From NCBI GenBank assembly GCA_013368315.1, contig JAACJM010000289.1, positions 44,375 to 108,374 on the forward strand: a stretch of DNA of 64,000 bases, read 5' to 3'. Origin of the DNA: Tetrapyrgos nigripes (Eukaryota > Basidiomycota > Agaricomycetes > Agaricales > Campanellaceae). The notes below the pieces were generated by a model, which had not been told where the DNA came from, did no database searches, and worked only from the letters and a program-made list of their open reading frames with translations. Positions 34,157 through 45,249 of the stretch are shown piece after piece (within the stretch, counting starts at the first letter, position 1; every line of letters begins with the position of its first letter). The position numbers and the translations under genes are program-made.

Positions 34157-35200
34157 CCTATTTCCTCGTAAGTAAAGACTTAAATATTTGTAGGAACTTT
34201 CTTCAGTTCCCTTTGTAAGCTGTCTGGTGTTTTCATGTACCGTCCTGGTTAGTGAGCATCACATCTATGACTCAGAACGCTCCACTTATGACTGCCAGGT
34301 CCTTCATACACATCCTTATGCTAGGGGCATAGGGTTTTCTCATAGTTTCTTTATTCCATTCGGTTCTCCTTTCCCTTTTTCTCTGATCTTGCTTTATTCA
34401 TGTTTTATATATTGCCAGCAGTCTACTACTGAGTCCTACATACAAGTCCAGCTCTTCTGCAGTCCTGTTTGCATACTTATTCCTTCCTCAATGCTTTCAA
34501 TGCCTAGCTAGACAATTACTGACAGATTTATCCTTATCTGGAAATAATGTTACCTGTTTGGGTTGTATTCTGATCATTCGGATGTATTGCAACTTAGCGC
34601 TTCTGTCCCTCATATCTCTGTGTAGAGACGCCTGTCCACTATCCCCTCTGTACCGATGGATAGCTGAACTCTCTGGGATCCCATACATATATACTTTGTC
34701 CTACTTTTGTCCATATGTACCTTTTACAGATACTTAAGATTCCCTCAAAGCTGTTTTAGTACTACGGGTTTTACCGATACATAGATCTAGACCTAGCGTG
34801 ATTGTCTGCATGTCTGATCTTAGCACTGTCTTCTCTGAGCAACCTTTCAGCTGAGGATTGTGTTGCTTATGTGTTCCTATGCCCGTGAATAGGGGCTATC
34901 TCGCATTTCACTGTCCCTTTGGATCACGCTAGCAGTTCTAGTTGTTATAATAGGATTTGAAAGCCTTTATAGACTATCTTTATCATAACTCCCAACTCGT
35001 ACATATCTATCATAGTACTTAGAATGAGTTGTTTCTCCATTTGTAAGCACTTAATATTATTGTACTGTTGTTTTCTTAGTCCCGCTAGGTATTAACTAGC
35101 AGTTCAGGGCTCACCCTAGTCCTCTTATTCCCTTAAGAGAACGTCAAAACTGATATTATGAACCAAAATCCAAGTATGTATACTGTGATTTTGTATGGCA
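34157..35200 (-). repeat. LTR-like region ending at a polypurine tract
   Basis: I infer an LTR because its right edge (...tatggca, 35200) abuts a tract, complement of cttcccccaactaaag, at 35201-35224. That tract is shared with a second junction at 38144-38167. On the minus strand a TATA-like tatatatgta lies at about 34687. The left edge was not determined, and the solo LTR above is inserted near it. No coding content. Confidence 0.4.
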
Positions 35201-35716
35201 TATCATCTTCCCCCAACTAAAGATCTTGACCGTCCCTTGGTCAATGGATTCGATAGTGGTAAAGCCAATGCTGCACTAACTCACTTTGGGCTCTGGGTGT
35301 ATTTTGGCCTTGCATGCAGTCCATTCTAGCCTGACTTCTCTGTTTGATCATTGTAAGCGTGCACAGTCTCTGTTTCATATGTTTTTCTGGAAAAGAAGCC
35401 TGCAATTGTGTCCATTTGTACGAATCATTCTCTTTCTGGCCATCAAACTATACATTTGGGATTACCCTGAATAGCTAATCTAGCTTTTCTCGAGTTATGG
35501 GTCCCAGTTCTGATTGGATTTTCTGGTCGGGGACATTGTGAAAGGCCAGTGCCCATTTGAGGCTTGTGATCTGGGATCAGGGCACCGTTGTCTGTACCCT
35601 AGTGTGATTATAACAAAGTAGGTAAAAGCTTTTTGACTCAAAATTTTTCTAAGTCCCCATTCTTGCCTTCTCCTCCATCGTCGACCACATCTCCACTTGT
35701 TTGTCCTGTCACTATG

Positions 35717-37600
35717 CCTCCAACATCAACCATGCCAAAACCCACTAGCGACTCCTCATTCTATCCTCGTCATCTTAATCCTCACAGCCGTGAACTTCAC
35801 CATTGGCTACTGGAACTATGCAATTAGTATGAGAGTGTGTATCATTGGGCTCAGGTTAGTTTTCAAAGCCTGAGCAACGACAATCTGAATTTCATGGTGA
35901 CTAGGATTCCTTTCATTGTGCGTCCTTTAATTTTTTTCCTTCTTTTTTCTTTTTCTTTCTTTTTCTCATTTATATTCACCTTTATTTGGTTTCTAGCATG
36001 ATTTATGGCACTCAGTATATGCTCACCCCAACGATTTTCCTCCTTGGATGCCAAACGTAGTCACGATGGCCCTCAACCTGGTCATCACCACCTCAAGAAT
36101 CAAAACTCGCACCCATCGCTGGATTTTTCCTGGTTGACGATCATTGATCGTTTACCTAACTGGGACTTTGAGGAACTCCTGCCTTGTCAAGATAATTTAG
36201 TAAGTCCACCTTCTTATTTTTGCCCCCTCTGTGTGCCTAACGATCTTTTATGGTTACAGGTGGATGAGCCTTTATACTGGGACCAACTCACTAGCATCCC
36301 TACCTCGAGTTCCTCCAAGACCATTGAACTCGCTAGCGTCCATAGCTTGAGTTCCCTCAAAATCAAGCTGCCTCCCTTCAAAAAGGTCAAGACCTCGCTT
36401 GCAGCATTACTCATAAGTCTCCACTGTCTCATTTCTATGTACTTTTGTGTACTGAATTCTCTTGTTTTTCCAGCCTAGCATTCCTACATTCTTGTGTCTG
36501 ACAAGCAAGTCTGTTCCCATGGCCAAAGAATGTGTTAAGATTGACAAGAAAAAGAGCAAGGGCAAGCAAAAGTCCAAGGACCAGAATCAGGGTACAATGC
36601 GTGTCATACGTCCAGTCCCTTCACAGGTATGTTTTTCTTTTTTCTCTTTTTCTTTCTGAACTTTTTGCTAATGCTTATCCTCTAGCTGGAGGCTCCCAAG
36701 CCCACATATGTGTATTGGCCATTCCCGGGGGTTCACCAGCCTCTGTCTTGTCAATACTGCCTTCCTTTGTCTCTACTCTGACCTCTCTCACCTCCTCCTC
36801 CAGCACCACTAGTGACTGCTCCCACTGATCCTCTTTTCCTTCCAGATTCGGATATGGAGGACATGGTAAGTCTTGCTCCTCTTCACTTTTTCCTACTTTT
36901 TAAACTCATTTGGATTTGTCTAGGTGCCATCTCCTCAGCCTCATTCTCCCTTGGCTACTGCTGAGGTTGAGACAAATGTCATGCCTCCAGATCCATCTGC
37001 TAGCCATGGTGCTGAGGCCTCAAGCCTTTCTGCTGTTCAGGGGGCTCCGCCCTCCCAAGATTCAGGCATTTCTCTAGGGCTTTGGAACTACAATGAGGTT
37101 TAGGCTTGGGCTGAAGACCAAGTTCGCAATCGGATCTGAGTAAGTTTCTGTCTTCATTTTTCTCCTTTCTGTTATGCTTACTAGTTTAGGTTCCTTCTTT
37201 TGTACTTGACTGGTTGAATGAGCATGCTTTCAATGATCCAGGCTATTACAATGAGCCTACCAATTTTGGTCATTCTGTCTGCCTCCTTCATCATTGTCAA
37301 GAACGTTTGTATCGGTCTCCTTCCTATCCCATGCCTCAAGAGGGGGGAGTTTCAAGTTCCTACATCCAAGTAAGTCTTTTTCTCTTCTATACGCTAGCGC
37401 CTAACATATTTCTCTTTCTTCTTTAGTCGCCATCGAATCCTCCAGCTTCAGGGTCTAGCATTGCTGCTGGACTCCTGCCTCGTTTCCAACCTTGGGCTTT
37501 CTGTTGCTGCCTCATCAATACCTTCCAGGCTCCTATCCCTGAGGAAGAAGACGAAGAAGACAATGAGAAGCTTGAGTTGATGTATCCAGATTCCAATTAA
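35717..37600 (+). CDS. Antisense passenger gene (b), unknown protein
   Basis: Plus-strand, multi-exon, about 500 bp inside a minus-oriented LTR/polypurine junction. It starts MPPTSTMPKPTSDSS and has short introns with GTAAGT/GTATGT donors (about 36200, 36628, 36866, 37141, 37371). Exons read HDLWHSVYAHPNDFPPWMPN, DEPLYWDQLTSIPTSSSSKT, MAKECVKIDKKKSKGKQKSK (very basic), VPSPQPHSPLATAEVETNVM, VPSFVLDWLNEHAFNDPGYY, and an acidic end (EEEDEEDNEKLELMYPDSN) at 37600. A few in-frame stops (after LLELCN, and NYNEV-stop-AWAED) suggest decay or mis-read exon edges. No domain is recognised. Confidence 0.4.
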
Positions 37601-38143
37601 GACCTTTTTCTTGTATCTCTTTTTGTAGTTTGTATTCCTTTATCTTGTAGCCTTTCTTGTAGCTACTTTTTTAGCTTTTATGTACATCTATAGGACCTTT
37701 AAAGTCCTTGAATTATATGTATCCTGCCCTTTTATCCCGTTCCCTGTGAGAACGCTAAGTTATTTTAAGCTTTTGGACTTGTGAGTCACTCAGACATTCA
37801 TTAGAGGTTGCTCTCTCTATTCTAAGTAATGTATTTACGCCTTCACACTAGTGTAGAGCCCTCCTGTAGTATTTTAAAGCCTGATTCTCTTTGAATATAT
37901 GCTTTTCCACCTTTGACACGGCGATTTTTCTGCCTTTTGGACCCTCACTAGGCTCTTATTGAGTACCCTTCTGTTGTATCCTTGCTGGGGATACCCATTT
38001 CTATTGTTTCCATCTTGTTTCCATGCTCAAACATTGCCCTAGGTGTAGAAATTTCATATCTTCCTCCACCTATTTGCAATACTTGTTGTCCGAATTTTTC
38101 TGATGGCGTTACTACCATTTTTGGAAATCACTAGGTCGCAGCA
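37601..38143 (-). repeat. LTR-like region (c) with polypurine tract
   Basis: Non-coding interval ending ...tcgcagca at 38143. It is followed by a polypurine tract (complement of ctcctccccccaactaaaag, within 38144-38167) closely matching that at 35201-35224, so two elements of one family lie head to tail. Left edge not determined. Confidence 0.4.
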
Positions 38144-38242
38144 TGCCTCCTCCCCCCAACTAAAAGATTCATTGTCCCGATGAAGATGTCATAGTAGGAT
38201 CAAGGATGACACATAGTTTTTCTGGTCTTCAGACCACAGAGG

Positions 38243-38250
38243 TATAAAAA
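38243..38250 (+). promoter_or_regulatory. TATA box of antisense gene (c)
   Basis: tataaaaa about 100 bp inside the polypurine tract, on the strand opposite to pol, and about 30-50 bp before the first readable exon. The placement resembles the TATA boxes at 42290 and 54255. Confidence 0.5.
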
Positions 38251-38274
38251 AAACCACAAGAAATTCAATTTTCT

Positions 38275-39589
38275 TCATTGTTTTTATCTCTCTCTGCTAG
38301 GTCTGCTACCTCTTTTCAACCCGACTCTTGGCTTGCCAAGGTCTCAGATGCTAGTGACAATGCTGCTGTGATCACCCATATGCGCAATCCAGGTCTCCTT
38401 ATTATTACTGCTCTTCAGAGCTATGGAGACACTGTGGTACGTATACTTATTGTTCATACTGCTGATTTACCTCTGATGTTCTTTTGATAGTCCGAGCCCA
38501 TAGACGCTAAGGAGTTCCACAAGTCCAAGGCTTGTGTTGCTGCCTATCTCTGCCACACTGAGACCATCAAGGGTTATGTCGGCCAATTCAACGTTGACAA
38601 AAACAAGCTTCACAGCTTGGATAAAATCACCAACTTTGTGGAGACTCTCCATAAGGCTGTTGCTCATCAGGAGGAACTGTCAAACAATAAAGGCAAACAC
38701 AGGGTGCATCTAGTGTTTTTCTCTATCAACCATCTTACTTATTTTTGCTTTTCTTCTTAGCGTGGCCTTCCTCTCCAGCTATTATTGAAGATAGCAGAGA
38801 ATCTGATGTTGAGGTCTTGCCTGATCTCAAAGACATTCCTGAGGACAATGTTATGGTAAGTCTGCATCTTTTCCTAACCACTTATACCCCCCTGTTCTCA
38901 TTCTTATTTTGTAAGATGGGCAACACCTGTGGTATCAGAGCATCTAGCCATGCTCCTAAGAATGTTAATTCTCACTAGGTCAAAGCTTCAGGAGCAACTC
39001 CTGGTACCCCTCGTCCAACGACTCATGCTACCACTGTATGTCTCCATTACTCCTTCGTCAAGGGCATTGATACCTCGTCTCGAGAATACCTCAAGGCTGA
39101 CTATTACCTTCGTCAGGATGAGCTTGCCTGTACCAAGCATAGCTGTGTGTTCACTGGTTCTGTGAACAACTTCAACCCTCCATCTACTGGTAAGTACTTG
39201 TTTCCTCTATCTTTTTCCTACCTAGTGGCTCCTTATGATGTCCTGTCTAGAACTGCTTGATACACCCAAGGAGCTTTTCTGTAAGACCAATGTCAGGGCT
39301 TTCTTCTGACGAGTCTCTGAATGCTATGCAGAACTTCCTGAGAGGGGAAATGCTGTCTGTCGCTCACCAAATGCACTTCCTCACCTTGCATTACAGAGGG
39401 GCTTATGACAATTTAGTCACAGTTATCGATGCTAAGCTCAAGCGTACAGAGTTGAAGGATGCTGCCATGGCCAAGAAACAGTCACTTAGGGACCTTTCTC
39501 CTGAGAATAGCACTAATAAGTCTATTTCCATTATTCCTATGGGCTTGGTTACTTCTGCCTTCTCTGTAGCTGCTCAGACTTCTCAGTAG
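38275..39589 (+). CDS. Antisense passenger gene (c), unknown protein
   Basis: Plus-strand exons separated by short introns. They read SFQPDSWLAKVSDASDNAAV; SEPIDAKEFHKSKACVAAYL; YVGQFNVDKNKLHSLDKITN; WPSSPAIIEDSRESDVEVLP; HYSFVKGIDTSSREYLKADY; RQDELACTKHSCVFTGSVNN; and a last exon with DESLNAMQNFLRGEMLSVAH and LVTVIDAKLKRTELKDAAMA, ending at 39589. No in-frame ATG was found for the first exon, so the 5' end is uncertain. It lies between an LTR/polypurine junction on the left and a minus-strand integrase tail on the right, so it is inside a gypsy element and opposite to pol. Function unknown. Confidence 0.42.
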
Positions 39590-40639
39590 ACCCTTAGTAT
39601 AGCTTTCGCTAGGTAGTCATATTCAGTTTTTGGATCATTCACATAGGTACACTGTCTGCTAGGTATCAATAAATCTTTCTTTATTGACCCTTCTGATCTC
39701 TCTGGAGCATCATCATTTGTTCTGCTGCTCAGATCCAGATTCTGTTGTCATTCGGACTTGGATCAGAATGTTTCTGAATAGGATATAAACCGTCAGCACT
39801 TATAGCCACTTTTCCTGACTTTTTCCATCCTCATGGCCTGTGTCTATTGTACTCTCAGACATTGGTCCCATTTCCTTCTCTGCGCTCACCAACGCCAAGA
39901 CGTAAGGTCTATGTCCCACACCCTGGCTTTGAAAAGACATCCTATGGACTCTCTTCTCGCTAACCAACGTTAGGTGGCTTCAAAATCCAACCCTCGTCTA
40001 TTCAGTCGTACTACTTGTAGATGACCCGTTGCCATCTCCATGAGTCAATCATAAGTACATTAATCAATCATTACCTGTAGTCACTAATGTCATAGACCAG
40101 GACGCGTCCTCAGATCTATTCGATCAGCAAACCAAAGGAGGGATAAACACTTTTCCCTCGTCCCTTAGTGTTTCTTTGACAGGCTATCGCATACTGTTAA
40201 CACTACTGAATCGTTCCTTGTCCTTGTATTAAGTAGATAATGGCCATGTATTAATCTCATTAAGCAGGATTGTCTGATTTGGTTATTCCACCCGTATTAT
40301 GCAAGCTAGCGCTAGTGTTCATCAGTTTATTTGACTGGGTTTATGTATAGGAATAACAGCAAGTTTAGTGTAGTGGTTAACACAGCGTCGAAGTATGAGA
40401 TAACACTGATGTAGTATCAGTGTTGTCTTATCCTCGCAATCCTTGGTTCGAATCCAAGAACTTGCAGTGTTTGGTAGTGCCTTGCACATCTATAGCAGTT
40501 AATTGCTCCTATGAATCAAACGTTACCCACTGCAGATAGATGTGGATTTTTGTTATCCACTCTAGTCCTACTTAATTGACTACTATTTTCATCATAATTT
40601 ATCCTACTAAGTGTTTTTGGTCCTAGCTCTTGTACAAGG
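39590..40639. other. Non-coding between antisense gene and integrase tail
   Basis: Apart from a tRNA-like locus at 40359-40466 I see no coding potential. It should contain the convergent 3' ends of the antisense gene and pol. Confidence 0.35.
40359..40466 (+). tRNA. tRNA-like locus with hairpin insert
   Basis: Acceptor stem gcaagtt (40359-40365) pairs perfectly with aacttgc (40459-40465). The D-arm is tagtgtagtggttaacac (A-box type). The T-arm cttgg-ttcgaat-ccaag (40442-40458) is perfect and contains a B box. The anticodon region is abnormal: only about 3 bp of stem remain, and a 16-17-bp hairpin (arms at 40395-40410 and 40416-40431) fills it. It could be an intron or an insertion in a tRNA pseudogene. 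I cannot assign an anticodon. Confidence 0.5.
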
Positions 40640-41500
40640 TCCAATCGACATCTACCCTGCTTCCAGTAGCTCTTCTTCGTTGTCTGATCCTCCCGCTAGG
40701 TTTTCTCCATCATTTGGTTCAACTATTGACTCTACTATTTCTCTGTTAGAGTCATATTGAGGTGCTCTTAGCATAGGCATGTGATCAAAGATGTAGTCTT
40801 TTCCTGGTACCCAAGACTTGTCCATAGAATCATTCTCAACCATTGCTTGAAGCTACTCTGACTCTAAATTGATAAGTTTATGAATATCTTCTGGAAGATC
40901 TATTGGTTCATATCTTGCTTTGTGAGGTAGAACCCTAAAGGCAGCCAATTTCTCTTGCAGAACTGTTCTGTCCATTTCCGCTAGGATATAGGCACCTCCC
41001 TTAGTTCTTCGGATAACTTAGGATACATCTTCCTGTCTAAGTTCTTCTCAATTCAAGTATTATGAACTTGAACTAAAGTTCCAGGTTTAAAGTCCCAATT
41101 TCTAATAACATGTCTATACTTCTTCTCGAAGTGCTTCAATTCAGCCCTCTTTTGATCATCTACTCAAGCGATCATTTCTTCTACGTGTACTCAATGCTTA
41201 GCTAGTGCCTGAGCTCGATATCCCACTAGCTCTTTGGTTGATAGAATTCTATCTGGTAATTTTACTAACCAGGTCAATTCTACTATGTCTAATGGCAGAA
41301 TGGGTTCTGCTCCCAGAGCAATAAAGTACAGTGAGCATTCTAAGCCCCTCCTAGAACCAAAACCACTTAGACAAGTCACCACCTGTAGCTTTCACTAAGG
41401 CTTGTCTAATATCAACATGCGCCCATTCAATTACTCTGTTAGCTTGAGAATTATACGCCGAGATAGTTATACCTCAAATCCCGTACTTATCTTCAAGCCA
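40640..41500 (-). pseudogene. Ty3/gypsy integrase C-terminal remnant
   Basis: Reads leftward: WLEDKYGI, ISAYNSQANRVIEWAHVDIR, GAEPILPLDIVELTWLVKLP, DRILSTKELVGYRAQALAKH, then WDFKPGTLVQVHNT and GKDYIFDHMPML-type C-terminal sequence. This is the tail of an integrase of a basidiomycete gypsy lineage without a chromodomain. It is broken by several stops and cut off at 41501 by the LTR of the next element. Together with the LTR and antisense gene to its left it forms the 3' part of one element. Confidence 0.7.
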
Positions 41501-41501
41501 C

Positions 41502-42070
41502 TGAGGGGAAGACGGAACTGGGCGGAACCGGTAGTCTCTGAGAATGAAGTATAGGGAAGATACGGAATGGAATCCATTAGGATAGTGCTTTGTTGTCTGA
41601 AGTCGGATCAAGTTAAGAGACCAGCTAATTCAATTTTAGACTTAAGCTATCTACTACAAAGTTGCTAGCTTAAGTACTACTTCGGAAACTAACAGAATGA
41701 ATAGGAGTAAGATAGGAATGGTTCGGAAATGAAGGAAAAGCAGATGGTGCTATTGGAGATGGATGGAGCACTGTGGAACGAAGTGGAAACAAAGTGGAAA
41801 CAAAGTGGAAACAAAGTGGAACAGATTGGAGATGAAATGGAGTAGCTTTGGAGATTAGATACGAGCTATCCGGTAGTTATCCGAAATGAAGCACGAGTTC
41901 CTGGATGGGATCTGTGTGTGGAGATTAATAGTGGAGCTCGGATATGAAATCGGAAATGAATGATCGGAAAGTGTTCAGGATGGAAGGGAATGAAGTTCGA
42001 AATAAAAGGAAAAGAAGTTCAGAAAGAATCGGATACGATCGGAATGATATACGGAAGCATAGATATTACA
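41502..42070 (-). repeat. 3' LTR of chromovirus
   Basis: Homologous to 48659-49205. It contains three tandem gtggaaacaaa units (about 41787-41820) where the other LTR has two, plus small indels (for example a gap near 41511). It adjoins a clear polypurine tract on the inner side. It interrupts the integrase remnant to its left. Confidence 0.88.
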
Positions 42071-42289
42071 GTATCCCCCTCTTAGGCCTTGAGCCCTCGA
42101 GAGGCATGGAAACGAATAGTAATCCGTCAGAATGAAGTTGAAAGGACAATAGAAAAAAAAAATAGAAAAGGGGTGGACCCTGGAAAATGAATGGAAATGA
42201 TCGGGATTGTGAATGGTTTCTAAATTAAGTAATTTGTAATGAAATGAGCAGGAAACAATAAGGATGGTCCGTGCGCGTATTCGAAAACG

Positions 42290-42297
42290 TATAAAAG
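42290..42297 (+). promoter_or_regulatory. TATA box of chromovirus antisense gene
   Basis: tataaaag, followed 53 bp later by ATG 42343, at a normal spacing for a fungal promoter. It lies about 220 bp inside the 3' LTR on the strand opposite to gag-pol. Confidence 0.6.
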
Positions 42298-42342
42298 GGA
42301 GAGGTCCTCGGAAACATAGCAAAACCAACTTCACCGTTATCA

Positions 42343-43353
42343 ATGTCTTCTACCACCTCCTACGTTCCCCTTGACGTTTCCAAGCTCCTGATGGAGTATA
42401 TGACCGAATGGACAACGTCCAACGCAAAACCTCCGGCTCCTGTGCATCCCAACCTTTGGTGGAGAAAACGATTGATGATAGTATGAGGGTGACGGAAAAG
42501 CATCAGGTCCGTCAGGAAAACAAGAATGGTACGTGACCAGTTTTGAATTGGGTTTTTCACGGATGCTAACGGAATCAACGTTAGCTCGACAAGCATATGA
42601 AGCTCTGATGGAGGAATATGAGGCTGCGGAGGAGTTGATGGAGTTGTGGTTGGAGCAACGGAAGGACGTGGAAAAGGCGAAGAAAGAGGAATTGGAGGCT
42701 GAAGAGGGAAAACGGAAGGAGAAGGAATGGATGGAACAGACGGAACGGGGTCCAGAGGTAGAGATGGAGCATTCCAATGCGGGCCCGTCGGAGAAGGCAA
42801 GAGGAAAGAGGAAAGCAAATCCCGGACCGAGTAGTCCTCGTGCAGCTCGGAGGCGACGTAGGGACGAGGGATCTGGGGATGAAGACTCGGAGAGTGAGGA
42901 AGAGGTTGAGGTGGAAAAGGGAGAGGCATATGCCAAGGTACGTTTGTCTTTCCGTTTTTTCTTTACCTTCAGATTTTGACTTTTATTGTATAGTGGTGTT
43001 CCCGATGTACCCGACTCGGTGTGGAGTGCACATCCCAAGGCAACGGGAAGCGTGCTTGCGAGTCCTGTGCAGCATCATGCGTGGGGTGTAGCTTCACCGG
43101 TCGGAAAGCCCTCCTTCCCGATGTCTCGACCCTTTGTGCCATACAGTTGGCCCAACTCCGTCGCATAATCCATATAGGGAATGTTCTGGAAGCGATGGCG
43201 GAATTGTCGAACATCCCGCTTCCCAAAATGGAGGATGAGGAGTGGACAGGGATGGAGGCAAGGTTGCTGGACATGCCGGATTCGGTTGGGAAGCCAAAGA
43301 AGAAAGGAAAGGGGAAGAAACCAAGGTCAAAAGCAGTGGTAGAGGAAGATTGA
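42343..43353 (+). CDS. Antisense passenger gene of chromovirus, Zn(II)2Cys6-like
   Basis: Plus-strand gene of three exons. Exon 1 starts MSSTTSYVPLDVSKLLMEYM. A 1-nt frame change occurs in about 42430-42470, after which QPLVEKTIDDSMRVTEK continues. Intron 42521-42581 has a GTACGT donor and GTTAG acceptor. Exon 2 is a long charged helix (YEALMEEYEAAEELMELWLE, KDVEKAKKEELEAEEGKRKE) followed by a basic RRRRRDEGSG and acidic run. Intron 2 (about 42937-42993, GTACGT...TATAG) joins in phase to exon 3, which encodes WCSRCTRLGVEC, then ACESCAASCVGC. The spacing C-x2-C-x6-C-x9-C-x2-C-x6-C is exactly that of fungal Zn2Cys6 clusters. It ends AVVEED at 43353, convergent with the integrase stop at 43579. 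A regulatory or DNA-binding role is inferred only from the motif. Confidence 0.6.
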
Positions 43354-43578
43354 GGAAGGAACGGTTGTGTGCTGGACGCAATGGACAAGAACATTTGTAT
43401 ATAGATTTTTTTGTAATGGATACTCGACTGGACCCGGATAGGCAAAAAATTTTCTTGGAACAAATTTCGAGTGAAGTTAAGATATGAGCGGGGTAAAAGG
43501 AAAAATTGAGAAAAATTAGAATAAATTGAAATTAGTGAAGAGCGCTGGAAGGGACGGAAAATGTCGAAACAATAAGGA

Positions 43579-44830
43579 TTAAGATGAAATTGGAAGAGGA
43601 CCGGGTTTGTTCAGATTTTTCTGATGATACTCGTCTATAGCTTCTTCAGCTGTCAGCTCATCCGCAGGAAGCCAGGAAAATTCTTCGTCGGTGCCTTCAT
43701 AACCAGACCATTGTACCAAATAAAGTAGAGGACATTTCCGACAGCGCCGATCGATTTTTGAGTCTAAGATTTCGGTGATTTCGTATTCAAGTTCACCTTC
43801 AATTTCAACCGGAGCAGGCGGATCTGGGATATGATTCGGAATCGTATTCGGGACAGCGGGTTCTAGTTGGGACACATGAAAAACAGGGTGGATCCCACGG
43901 AGATAGTCAGGGAGCTTTATGGCATAAGAAAGAGAGCTCAGACGAGAGATAACTTTGAATGGACCAAGGAATTTCTCGGAGAACTTCAGAGTGGGTCTTG
44001 TAGTTTTTATGTGTTTGGCAGACACAAAAACCTCGGAACCGATAGGGATTTCTGGTAAATCCAGATGGTGTTTGTTGGCCTGTACCTTGTAACGTTTCTG
44101 AGCTTCTCGAATCTCATCCCAAAGGAAACCATGCAGTTCCTCGAGATTGACAATGAAATGTCGGGTGCGCTCGGAAGCGAGATTGTAGTCAGGATGAACC
44201 ATTAAGTTTGGGTGAAACCCTTTATTTGCAAAGAAGGGTGTGATTCCGGTAGAAGTGTTCGGAGCGTTATTGTAAGCAAACTCAGCAATGGGAAGTAAGG
44301 AAGACCAATTATCCTGTTGGTAAGAACAATAGATCCGGATGTACTGCTCGAGTGTCTGATTTGTGCGCTCGGTTTGTCCGTCGGCTTCCGGGTGATAACC
44401 CGAAGTGAAATGAAGTTCCATATTCAAAGCTTTTCCTAAGGATCGGAAAAAATGGGAAACAAATTTGGAACCGCGGTCGGAAGTGACATGGTTAGGAACA
44501 CCATGCTTAGAAAAAACATGAATAATGAATAGTTCCGCGAGCTGTTCCAATGTAATGGTATTGTGAGTCGGAATGAAGATTCCTTGTTTGGATGCGCAGT
44601 CCACAATTACCAGGATTGCTGTGTATCCGTTGGAATCCGGTAGTTGTTTGATAAAATCCATGGAAATCGAGTCCCACGGACGGACCAGCACGGAAAGTGG
44701 TTTTAGGAGACCATAAGGACGATGTCGACGAGGCTTGTTACGACCACAAACCGTACAGGAAGCGACATAATCCCAAACGAATTCTCGGACCTTTGGCCAG
44801 ATATAGTGGCGTCAGATAAGGTCAAGCGTC
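43579..44830 (-). CDS. Chromovirus integrase with chromodomain
   Basis: The best-preserved part of pol. The zinc-binding end (RHYIWPKVREFVWDYVASCT, CTVCGRNKPRRHRP) lies at about 44700-44815 with one in-frame TGA (LI-stop-RHYIW). From 44691 the core is uninterrupted: MDFIKQLPDSNGYTAILVIV with D at IVDC, VTSDRGSKFVSHFFRSLGKA for the second Asp, and HPEADGQTERTNQTLEQY for the Glu, so the DDE triad is intact. The GPFKVISRLSSLSYAIKLP and HPVFHVSQLEP segments follow. A chromodomain (YEITEILDSKI, YLVQWSGYEGTDEEFSWLP) then ends at 43579. It inserts cDNA, with targeting by the chromodomain. Confidence 0.85.
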
Positions 44831-45249
44831 TGGTTTTGTCTGAAGTGTCCCGCAAGGGAATGGTCGTGGTGCTGTCGCAAAACTTGAAGTCTAAGGTCGG
44901 TAACCCAGATTCATCAAGTTTCCACCGGGATGATGAGGAATCCTTAGCTAGTTTGAGACCAGCTTGTGATTCCGGATTGGAAGCATAGGATTCTCAGATT
45001 GTGGAATGGAGTTTCTCGATATCCATGATAATGGATGCACGGTGTGCGGGTCCTTTGAGGAAAGAGGCTCAGAGCGATTCGGAAAGCTGTTCTTGGGTGA
45101 AGACTGGGCGGAAATTCTGCAGATTAACCTTGGCGTAGTCACTATCCCCCTCTTTTGGGTAGACGTCCCATCGTCTAGTGAGTGAGTCGGGTTTTGCATC
45201 TAATTTACCCAGTTGGAATCAGATAATGAGATTGAAAGCAGAAAGATAC

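Noticed and set aside
42340..43463. Three long minus-strand frames
   Set aside because: Shadows of the plus-strand antisense passenger gene, which has introns in phase, a TATA box and a zinc-cluster motif.
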